A stretch of DNA of 64,000 nucleotides from JAEKNW01 sp963678375 (GTDB taxonomy: Bacteria > Cloacimonadota > Cloacimonadia > Cloacimonadales > JAFGVF01). Below are positions 45,856 through 52,538 of the stretch, piece after piece; positions within the stretch are counted from its first letter, which is position 1; every line of letters starts with the position of its first letter. Location: positions 2,046,001 to 2,110,000 of the forward strand of contig OY782831.1 in the NCBI GenBank assembly GCA_963678375.2, given 5' to 3'. The notes under the pieces are model-generated. The model did not search any database. It was not told the origin of the DNA and worked only from the letters and a program-made list of their open reading frames with translations. A program made the translations under genes and the position numbers.

Positions 45856-46389
45856 ATGAGAAATAAGAAGAGAAATTTAATTATTTTGTTACTTTTATTA
45901 GTTACAGTAACAATGTTAATTTCAGTTGAAGTAAAACAACATTGTGGTAAACATTTTCCAAAAGCTGACCAAGATTCTTTAAGAGTGACTATTACTGGTA
46001 TTATCCAGATCAATGAGAACCAGCTACAGTTAGTAGAAGATTCAACCAAAGTTGCTCATAATTTAATTATTCCAGAGAATATGGAAGCCGAAATGGATAA
46101 AATACAAATTGGTAAAAGGTATAATTTCTCAGGTAAAGCAAGCCGAGGTGGTTTTGTAGTAGATAAATATAGTCTTTGTCAGGGTGATCATAAGACAGGT
46201 AGTCATCACGTAGACCAAGCGAGATGTATAGGTTGCAGACTTTGTGTTAAACAGTGTCCAGAAGGTGCAATTACCATGGTAAAGGGTAAAGCTGTAATTG
46301 ATCAAGACAAATGTATTGATTGTGGTATTTGTATTGATGGTAATGGTAAATTCAAAGGCTGTCCAGTAAAGGCTATTGAAAAGAAATAG
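45856..46389 (+). CDS. Exported ferredoxin with OB-like N-domain
   Basis: This 177-residue protein has a membrane or signal segment (about 7-25), a small beta-rich domain (about 45-115: LRVTITGIIQINENQ, KIQIGKRYNFSGKAS) of OB type, and a C-terminal 2x[4Fe-4S] domain. Cluster motifs are CIGCRLCVKQCPEGAI and CIDCGIC-x9-CPVKAI, the latter expanded by a GN-containing loop like that at 31434. A TTGACA at 45801 could be a promoter element. First gene of the packed operon. It is likely to act in the periplasm as an electron carrier. Confidence 0.85.
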   Translation: MRNKKRNLIILLLLLVTVTMLISVEVKQHCGKHFPKADQDSLRVTITGIIQINENQLQLVEDSTKVAHNLIIPENMEAEMDKIQIGKRYNFSGKASRGGFVVDKYSLCQGDHKTGSHHVDQARCIGCRLCVKQCPEGAITMVKGKAVIDQDKCIDCGICIDGNGKFKGCPVKAIEKK

Positions 46390-46398
46390 GAGTCATAA

Positions 46399-46935
46399 AT
46401 GAAAAAATCAATAATTTTTATTCTAATTTTAACTAGTGTTATTTTCACTCTATTCGCTGTTTATCAGATCAATTCTATCAGGTGTAATAATTGTGGAAGG
46501 TGTTTAAACACATGTGATGAGGATGCAATCTATTATGATGCTAGTCTTCATAGTTATCAAATTGATCCTGAGCTTTGTGAAGATTGTGGTGATTGTGCAG
46601 ATAGATGCCCTCGTAATGCTATATCTGAAGTTGCAGTTTCTAATGACTTAGGAGAAGTAATTCCTGTAAATCTTGAAGTTAGTGTATTCCCTAATCCAAC
46701 AGCTTCTAGAGCTGTATTTAAAATTATCTCAGAAGAGAGAATATATTCAAGAGATTTGGTGATATATAATATAAAAGGACAAAAAGTTAAAGAGTTAAAG
46801 TTTGATGAAAAGACAAATGCTGTTGGATGGGATTTAACTGATGATTTAGGAAATAGAGTTCCATCAGGTAATTATCTCTTCAAATACTCAACCAATGATA
46901 AAGAAATTTCAAAGCTTTTAACTGTTATTAAATAG
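46399..46935 (+). CDS. Exported ferredoxin with C-terminal sorting domain
   Basis: This 178-residue protein joins an N-terminal signal segment (about 1-21), two cluster motifs (CNNCGRCLNTCDEDAI and CEDCGDCADRCPRNAI) and a C-terminal FlgD/type A sorting-like domain (about 95-178: VSVFPNPTASRAVFKII, LVIYNIKGQKVKEL, SGNYLFKYS). The first motif has Asp in place of the usual Pro after the fourth Cys. Such tails send proteins to the surface in type IX-like systems, so this may be a ferredoxin outside the outer membrane. It starts 9 bases after the preceding gene, with AGGAG. Confidence 0.85.
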   Translation: MKKSIIFILILTSVIFTLFAVYQINSIRCNNCGRCLNTCDEDAIYYDASLHSYQIDPELCEDCGDCADRCPRNAISEVAVSNDLGEVIPVNLEVSVFPNPTASRAVFKIISEERIYSRDLVIYNIKGQKVKELKFDEKTNAVGWDLTDDLGNRVPSGNYLFKYSTNDKEISKLLTVIK

Positions 46936-46942
46936 GCAAATT

Positions 46943-47197
46943 ATGAAAAAAAAGCTATTAACTATTTTAGTAATAGCAGTCATATTCTTAGGGTTTCTCT
47001 TTGCTTCTGAAGTGGTGGAGAACCCTTTTGTACGTAAATATGATTGCGTAGGTTGTGGAGATTGTCTTGAAGTATGCCCTGTAGACGCAATAGAACTTGT
47101 AAATGGGAAAGCAGTTATAGATAACGACAAGTGTATTAACTGCAATATCTGTGTTGGGACTTGTACTTATGATGCAATTGAAGGAAGTCAACAATGA
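46943..47197 (+). CDS. Exported 2x[4Fe-4S] ferredoxin
   Basis: This 84-residue protein has a signal segment (about 4-21) and two motifs, CVGCGDCLEVCPVDAI and CINCNICVGTCTYDAI. The second has Thr in place of Pro after the last Cys. It lies 7 bases after the sorting-tagged ferredoxin and overlaps the next gene by ATGA. It is probably periplasmic and membrane-attached or cleaved. No other domain is present. Confidence 0.85.
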   Translation: MKKKLLTILVIAVIFLGFLFASEVVENPFVRKYDCVGCGDCLEVCPVDAIELVNGKAVIDNDKCINCNICVGTCTYDAIEGSQQ

Positions 47198-47439
47198 AGA
47201 AAATACTAATCTATTCACTTATATGTTTGTTAATGCTTACTTTTATTGCCTGCAAGAAACCTACAGAAAAAGAATATAATGTTAATAAAACTTCCTGTAA
47301 TTCTTGCGGTGATTGTATTTCTGTTTGCCCTAAAGATGCAATTGAATATAACCTTGAAGGCAAAGCTGTGATTGATCAAACTAAATGTGTGAGTTGTGGA
47401 GAATGTATAGCAGTATGTCCCCAAGGAGCTATCTACTAA
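47194..47439 (+). CDS. Lipoprotein 2x[4Fe-4S] ferredoxin
   Basis: This 81-residue lipoprotein has a lipobox FIAC (Cys20) followed by two standard cluster motifs, CNSCGDCISVCPKDAI and CVSCGECIAVCPQGAI. Lipidation would tether the ferredoxin to a membrane. The start overlaps the previous stop and the stop overlaps the next ATG (TAATG), so translation is coupled both ways. It is the fourth ferredoxin in a row. Confidence 0.88.
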   Translation: MKKILIYSLICLLMLTFIACKKPTEKEYNVNKTSCNSCGDCISVCPKDAIEYNLEGKAVIDQTKCVSCGECIAVCPQGAIY

Positions 47440-48662
47440 TGAAAAAAAACTTAGTTATTATATTTATAATTTTAGCAACTATTTATTGTAGTGCAACATA
47501 TTGGAACCAAACTAGATTCTCTTTCTATAATTCTGGTGATACTGAAGTCTATGGTGGTGAAAATAACTTTATTTCAGATTTTGTTCTAGATAGACTAAAT
47601 ATCCAATTTCAAATGAACTCACTTGTCTCAGAAGAAGGATTTGATGATCCGAACTCTTATATAACTAATGAATTAAGAAGTTTGACAACATATCATCTCG
47701 CTGGAAATAGCAAGTTTATTCTGGGATATAATCTTGATTATTACGACTATGAAAAAACTAAAAAACTAAATATGCTTGATAATGGAATAATGCCCCATTC
47801 TCAGCCACTAGTTAAGAATCATCTATACATCTACACTGATTTAGCTTGGAATAATCTAAATCTTCTCGCTGGTTTAAGAGGTAGAAGAACTGGGATAGAT
47901 TATCATTTTAAGAGGCCAAACTCTATAAATACAGCAGAAGCTGAATATTATGACGAGTTCTATAAAGATGTAGCTATATCTTATAACATAGATGATGAAA
48001 TGTCCCTCTATTCAACTTATCTAAATAAAACTTTTTATAGCTCAAATACATCGATTATTGATCCAAGAAGAGACCAAGATTATTCACACTATGGAATTGG
48101 ATTTAACTATACGTCAAAGAACTTTTTGGGTGGTAAGATTAGCCAAGACTTCCAATATTTAAATAAAGAGTCAGAGCAATACCAATCATATCAAAGGCAT
48201 AATTTTATCAATAATCTACGTTATAACTTTACCCTGAATACTTATTTGAGCTGTTACTTTAACTATGTTTCCCATTTCAGTTATGATAAAGAAGATAAAG
48301 AGTTTTATCGTTTAGCCAACATGCTAAGATTTCAAGCTAGATACAATATCCCATCCTATAATAACAAAGCTTTTGTTATAGCTGGTTCTTCATTAAGTTT
48401 CGAAAATTTGAATAGGATATATTTCGGCTACATCGAATACCCTCTATCAAATGCTCTTTCACTCTCCATAGAAGATAGATATAGTCATAATATTTATAAC
48501 ATCATTATTTCTTCTTTAGAGTATAAAATTAATTCTTCTTTCTTGCTCTATGTCGAAAACAGTTATACTCAATCACTTAGGATTATTGATAATTATGAGT
48601 ACGAAAATACTTTTAACTTCAAGAATACTCTTACTTTAGGAACAAGGATGTTCTTTAGATGA
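47439..48662 (+). CDS. Outer-membrane beta-barrel-like protein, unknown
   Basis: The 407-residue protein has a signal peptide (about 1-19) and a body of alternating aromatic strands (TRFSFYNSGDTEVYGGENNF, KFILGYNLDYYDYE, YGIGFNYTSKNF, LRYNFTLNTYLSCYFNY), ending in LGTRMFFR with a C-terminal aromatic pair as in barrel proteins. The predicted barrel would have about 16-18 strands. I chose the ATG at 47439, with AAGGAG upstream, over a longer reading. The overlap with ferredoxin and membrane-protein genes suggests one complex or pathway. Confidence 0.75.
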   Translation: MKKNLVIIFIILATIYCSATYWNQTRFSFYNSGDTEVYGGENNFISDFVLDRLNIQFQMNSLVSEEGFDDPNSYITNELRSLTTYHLAGNSKFILGYNLDYYDYEKTKKLNMLDNGIMPHSQPLVKNHLYIYTDLAWNNLNLLAGLRGRRTGIDYHFKRPNSINTAEAEYYDEFYKDVAISYNIDDEMSLYSTYLNKTFYSSNTSIIDPRRDQDYSHYGIGFNYTSKNFLGGKISQDFQYLNKESEQYQSYQRHNFINNLRYNFTLNTYLSCYFNYVSHFSYDKEDKEFYRLANMLRFQARYNIPSYNNKAFVIAGSSLSFENLNRIYFGYIEYPLSNALSLSIEDRYSHNIYNIIISSLEYKINSSFLLYVENSYTQSLRIIDNYEYENTFNFKNTLTLGTRMFFR

Positions 48663-49642
48663 TAAAAACTCTTATAGAAGGCTTTACCCTTGGTTTTTCA
48701 ACTGGAACTATTTGCCTTGTTTCTTGTACGCCTATCTATCTTCCTTACTTGATATCAGAGAATAGGTCTTTTAGTAAAAATATCTGGAAGGTTCTTGAAA
48801 TCTCTTTAGGTAGATTCTTTTCTTATATTATTTTTGGTCTTTTGGCAGGTTGGATAGGTTCAAATATTGCTACTATAAATAGAGACCTTTTTACTGGGAT
48901 CGCATATAGTCTGCTATCCCTATTTTTGATTCTTAGTGTAGTTCGGACTAAAAACAAAGAAAAGAAGTGCCATATTCCTGCCTTTGCAAAGATAACCTCA
49001 TCTGCTTTTCTATTAGGTGTTTTTACAGGGATAAACTTTTGTCCCTCCTTCTTGATAGCTCTATCTAAAGCAGTTGATTTAGCAGGACCAATATCTGGAG
49101 CTCTTCTGTTTTTAGGTTTCTTCTTGGGAACGTCTATCTTCTTGATACCTCTTGCTTTTACAGGTTTTCTTGCCTATATAAAGAACTTGAAGTACATAGC
49201 TCAAATTGCATCAATTGCAATTGCTTTATGGTTTCTTTTCTCAGCAGGTCTAAAGTTTTATGATGTTTATAAAAACTCTCAAGCTTATTACTTAGATCCT
49301 TCTTCTACAGATTATCCTATGACACTTATCATTCAGCAAGATAATCAAGCATATTTTGCAAAATTAGCAGACTCTCTATTCATTCTTAAACAAGAGAACT
49401 TCTCATTGCTAACTATTAAATCAGACTCTCTTAAAACTCAAGACGTTAATAATAGTAACTTAATCTATTTAATTGATTCTGATCTTGTTAAAAAACTACC
49501 TCAGGAAAAACTATCTCAGATACACTATTATGAAATTGAAGCTGGCTATCCAGTAGCTGATATTGTCCATTTCCTTAAAAACTCAGTTATGAAGCTGAAT
49601 AAAGATGATAAAATTCACTTCTCTTTTAGCAAAAAAGACTAA
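48659..49642 (+). CDS. DsbD/CcdA-like membrane protein with unknown C-domain
   Basis: The 327-residue protein has about six helices in the first 205 residues. Conserved-type Cys lie in ICLVSCTPIYLPYL (about 18-31) and in NFCPSFLIALS (about 125-135), positions matching the paired Cys of CcdA/DsbD or TauE/SafE-like proteins that pass electrons across the membrane. The last about 115 residues are soluble (YPMTLIIQQDNQAYFAKL, QIHYYEIEAGYPVADIVHFL) and have no CxxC. I do not recognise them. The start overlaps the barrel gene (ATGA). It is the last gene of the operon. Confidence 0.75.
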   Translation: MIKTLIEGFTLGFSTGTICLVSCTPIYLPYLISENRSFSKNIWKVLEISLGRFFSYIIFGLLAGWIGSNIATINRDLFTGIAYSLLSLFLILSVVRTKNKEKKCHIPAFAKITSSAFLLGVFTGINFCPSFLIALSKAVDLAGPISGALLFLGFFLGTSIFLIPLAFTGFLAYIKNLKYIAQIASIAIALWFLFSAGLKFYDVYKNSQAYYLDPSSTDYPMTLIIQQDNQAYFAKLADSLFILKQENFSLLTIKSDSLKTQDVNNSNLIYLIDSDLVKKLPQEKLSQIHYYEIEAGYPVADIVHFLKNSVMKLNKDDKIHFSFSKKD

Positions 49643-49777
49643 TGGTAATGCTATATGACTATGATGTATTTATAGAAAACAGCTAGGATGCTAAAAAAAA
49701 GTGACTTTATAAGTTATTATTAATTAATGAAAAGCAGATTTATCTATTGAAAAAATTAAAATAAATTAAAAAATCTA

Positions 49778-49806
49778 TTGACAGAAAAACCCCTTTATAA
49801 GATATT
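49778..49806 (+). promoter_or_regulatory. Promoter of the tRNA cluster
   Basis: TTGACA at 49778-49783 is followed 17 bases later by GATATT at 49801-49806. The first tRNA begins 20 bases downstream. The -35 box is a perfect match and the -10 box is weak. Confidence 0.5.
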
Positions 49807-49825
49807 GCTAATACATATTTCGAAC

Positions 49826-49911
49826 GGAGAATTAGTCCTAATTGGTAAGGCAGCGGTCTTGAAAACCGCCGGGCTCTGCCCTTGGGGGTTCGAGTCCCTC
49901 ATTCTCCGCCA
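49826..49911 (+). tRNA. tRNA-Ser (TGA)
   Basis: Acceptor stem GGAGAAT/ATTCTCC, anticodon loop CTTGAAA giving anticodon TGA (Ser, UCA codon), a long variable arm (GGGC-TCT-GCCC) and T-loop GTTCGAG. Discriminator G with an encoded CCA at 49909-49911. Confidence 0.95.
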
Positions 49912-49920
49912 TTCTTGAAC

Positions 49921-50011
49921 GGAGAGGTGGCCGAGCGGCTTAAGGCGTGCGCCTGCTAAGCGTATGTAGGCTAATCCCCTACCGAGGGTTCAAATCCCTC
50001 CTTCTCCGCCA
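49921..50011 (+). tRNA. tRNA-Ser (GCT)
   Basis: Acceptor stem GGAGAGG/CTTCTCC, anticodon loop CTGCTAA giving anticodon GCT (Ser, AGC/AGU codons), a long variable arm typical of serine tRNAs and T-loop GTTCAAA. CCA is encoded at 50009-50011. It lies nine bases after the first tRNA. Confidence 0.95.
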
Positions 50012-50022
50012 TTAAAAAACAT

Positions 50023-50137
50023 AAAAATTTATAAAATAGTGTTGGGCTGTCGTCAAGTGGTAAGACACATGGTTTTGGTCCATGCATTCCCGGGTTCGAA
50101 TCCTGGCAGCCCAGCCATCACTATTTTATAAATTTTT
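50023..50137 (+). repeat. 19-bp inverted repeat enclosing tRNA-Gln(TTG)
   Basis: The arm at 50023-50041 is exactly complementary to 50119-50137. The mature tRNA (50043-50117) lies between them with only one base on each side. In a transcript this would form a long AT-rich stem carrying the tRNA in its loop. It may be a processing stem, and the T-run at its 3' end may also act as a terminator. Confidence 0.85.
50043..50117 (+). tRNA. tRNA-Gln (TTG)
   Basis: Acceptor stem TGGGCTG/CAGCCCA, anticodon arm CATGG-TTTTGGT-CCATG with anticodon TTG (Gln, CAA codon), T-loop GTTCGAA, encoded CCA. It is enclosed by a 19-bp inverted repeat. Confidence 0.95.
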
Positions 50138-50152
50138 TTCTGTTTATACTAC

Positions 50153-50226
50153 TGGGGTATAGTCTAATGGTAGGACAGCAGGTTCTGGCTCTGTATGTCG
50201 GGGTTCGATTCCCTGTACCCCAGCCA
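50153..50226 (+). tRNA. tRNA-Gln (CTG)
   Basis: Acceptor stem TGGGGTA/TACCCCA, D-arm GTCTAATGGTAGGAC, anticodon loop TTCTGGC giving CTG (Gln, CAG codon), T-loop GTTCGAT, encoded CCA at 50224-50226. The anticodon stem contains two G-U pairs. Confidence 0.93.
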
Positions 50227-50711
50227 TTAACTTATTCTAACAAACAATCAAACATTTGATATATATGAAAATTTCTCTACTTATTTTGGCTATCCCAATT
50301 ATACTGCATTATCTACTATTTTACTTAAAAATATCTTGCTTTTTTCTATTGAAAGAATAGTATATATAAGGCTCTTATGCATGTCTTTGAAAGAATGCTC
50401 TGTTTTGTCTACAAGATTATCTAGTGTATAGGGAGTATTTGTAGCTTTACTATTTTGTGTCTATTGAACCATAGTCTAATGGATGCTTTATAGATGTCCA
50501 ATAGAGACCTAATAGAGCCCTAATACAGACGCTCTTTAAGCAAAACAAGAATGCTATAGATTTGCTTTGAACAATAAAAAATGACTTTGCAAAGTTTACA
50601 GCAAGCTCTATAAAGTTGTATTCTATAAATCTTTAACATATTAGAGCTTTGGGTTTATTATATCATGTGGATAGTAATACTTATCTATTATAAAAGGAAG
50701 AAATGATTTAA
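50227..50711 (+). other. Gene-free stretch before the tamA-like gene
   Basis: This 485-base AT-rich region has no open frame that I can support. It holds four imperfect tandem 11-mers at 50489-50532 (pattern AATAGAGNCCT), a short match to a tRNA D-arm (ATAGTCTAATGG at about 50471) and, at its end, the ribosome-site-like AAGGAAG for the gene at 50712. A transcript for the tamA/tamB pair probably starts here. Confidence 0.5.
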
Positions 50712-52538
50712 ATGAAAAAATCTTATATAATACTTATTGTCTTTAGTTTTCTAGCTTCTATTATGCTAGCCCAAGATAGCTATGAGATTAAAGATGTTAA
50801 GATGACAGGAGTGGAGACTCTCTCTGAGACTAAACTGAAAAAAAATCTCATATTACAGGAGAAGTCTGGTTGGGAGAAGCTTCTTTTTTGGAAAAGAGGA
50901 GACTTGTTTTATCAAGCAGACTTATTGTATGATAAAGATTTAATAACTAATTTTTATCAAAAAGAAGGCTTTCTTGATGTTGAAGTCGATGCCAATATTA
51001 AAGAATTAACTCAAGAAGAAGCTGTAGAAATTGAGTTTGTGATTAAAGAGAATGATGCTGTTCTGATTGAAGACATTAACTACAAACTTAATATATCAGA
51101 GCCCTCAGATACTATAATGACTAATGAATTATTAAAGCAGTTTACAGTAGATTTACCACTAAGAAAAGGCTCAAGATTTAGAGATAGTGATTTAATCGAG
51201 AGTCAAAAGCAGCTAGGGAATTGGTTAGCAAAACAGGGTTATGCTTATCAAGAGGTAGATTATAACTTACAAGTCAGAAGAGAAGTGAATAAAGTGATTG
51301 TTAATTTTGATATAAATACTGGTCCAATATGTTATTTTGGGGAAACTACCTTTGTTGGAGTGGATCAAGTACCTTATTCAATTTTAAAAGAGCAATTAGA
51401 TCCACCTGGTAAGATATACAATGATCTGTATTTAGAAAAAGTTCAGAATAAGATACAGGGATTAGGAATGTTTCAATATGTTACTGTTAGAGAACAGTTA
51501 GATGAAGATGAAAGCAGTAAAATCATTCCTATAAAAATAGATCTCAAAGAAGCAAATCGTTTAAGTTTTAAGCTTGGAGTAGGCTATGGACAGGAAGACA
51601 AGTTCCGAACTTCTATTACTGTTACCAAGCTAGGTTTTTTAGGAGGTATCAGGAGAGCAGTATTCTTTGCTAAATACTCTTTCATAGAACCATATAATTT
51701 ATCCTTGAAAGTGACCCAACCAGCTTTATTTCATCCTCAAGGGTCTTTGATAATAAATCCTTTTGCAAAGAAAGAAGATGAAGAAAACTATACGTTATCG
51801 AGAATAGGTTCCTATGTTTACTACCAGATAGGTATTGGGAATTATCTTTCCTCCTACTTGAATTATGGTCTTGAGTGGAATAAACTAAAGACAGCATCAC
51901 CGAGCTTAGAAGATGATCTAATAGCTGAAGGTAAGGGGAATTATCGTCAGACTTCTGCTACAATTGGATTTATTTATGATGATTCTGAACCTATGTTTTC
52001 AGCAAAAAAAGGTTGGTACTTTTCCACATCTTTTAAGCTAGCAGGACTGGGCTTTAATAGTGACTATCACTATACTATGATATCTGCTGATATCAGAAAA
52101 TATACTGAAATCTTTCAACAAGCTACATTCGCTAGTCGTCTAAAGGGTGGCTTCATGAAATCATTAAGGTCTGCAGAAGACACTCCAATTGCTGACCGTT
52201 TTTATGCTGGAGGGTCTTCTTCGGTTAGAGGATGGAGTAGATTTGATTTAGGTCCAAAAAGTTCAGACGACTTGCCTATGGGTGGTAACAGTATGTTGAT
52301 AGGAAGTTTAGAGCTTAGATATCCTATTTGGAATCGAATTTCTGGAGCTATTTTTAGTGATGCCGGCAATGTTTGGTCAGGTAGTTATGATCATGATTTA
52401 AAAGAAATAGAGTATGCTGGAGGTCTAGGATTAAGGGTAGAAACACCTCTGGGACCTATTCGCTTAGATGTTGCTAAATCACTCTCACAGCCTGATAAGA
52501 AGATTCAATTCTATTTAAATATCGGAGAGGCTTTTTAA
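50712..52538 (+). CDS. tamA: TamA/Omp85-family outer-membrane protein
   Basis: The 608-residue protein has a signal peptide (about 1-20, IMLAQ), three POTRA-like domains (about 24-280, such as YEIKDVKMTGVETLSETKL and VIVNFDINTGPICYFGE) and a C-terminal 16-strand barrel (about 285-608) with the Omp85 loop-6 motif VRGW (SSSVRGWSRFDLG) and the ending IQFYLNIGEAF. It inserts proteins or moves lipids at the outer membrane with TamB. BamA proper usually has five POTRA domains, so TamA or a short BamA is the better call. The next gene, tamB, overlaps its stop. Confidence 0.88.
   Translation: MKKSYIILIVFSFLASIMLAQDSYEIKDVKMTGVETLSETKLKKNLILQEKSGWEKLLFWKRGDLFYQADLLYDKDLITNFYQKEGFLDVEVDANIKELTQEEAVEIEFVIKENDAVLIEDINYKLNISEPSDTIMTNELLKQFTVDLPLRKGSRFRDSDLIESQKQLGNWLAKQGYAYQEVDYNLQVRREVNKVIVNFDINTGPICYFGETTFVGVDQVPYSILKEQLDPPGKIYNDLYLEKVQNKIQGLGMFQYVTVREQLDEDESSKIIPIKIDLKEANRLSFKLGVGYGQEDKFRTSITVTKLGFLGGIRRAVFFAKYSFIEPYNLSLKVTQPALFHPQGSLIINPFAKKEDEENYTLSRIGSYVYYQIGIGNYLSSYLNYGLEWNKLKTASPSLEDDLIAEGKGNYRQTSATIGFIYDDSEPMFSAKKGWYFSTSFKLAGLGFNSDYHYTMISADIRKYTEIFQQATFASRLKGGFMKSLRSAEDTPIADRFYAGGSSSVRGWSRFDLGPKSSDDLPMGGNSMLIGSLELRYPIWNRISGAIFSDAGNVWSGSYDHDLKEIEYAGGLGLRVETPLGPIRLDVAKSLSQPDKKIQFYLNIGEAF

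Noticed and set aside
50462..50540. Possible tRNA remnant (ATAGTCTAATGG matches the D-arm of tRNA-Gln)
   Set aside because: Only 12 bases match; no acceptor stem, anticodon arm or T-arm follows.
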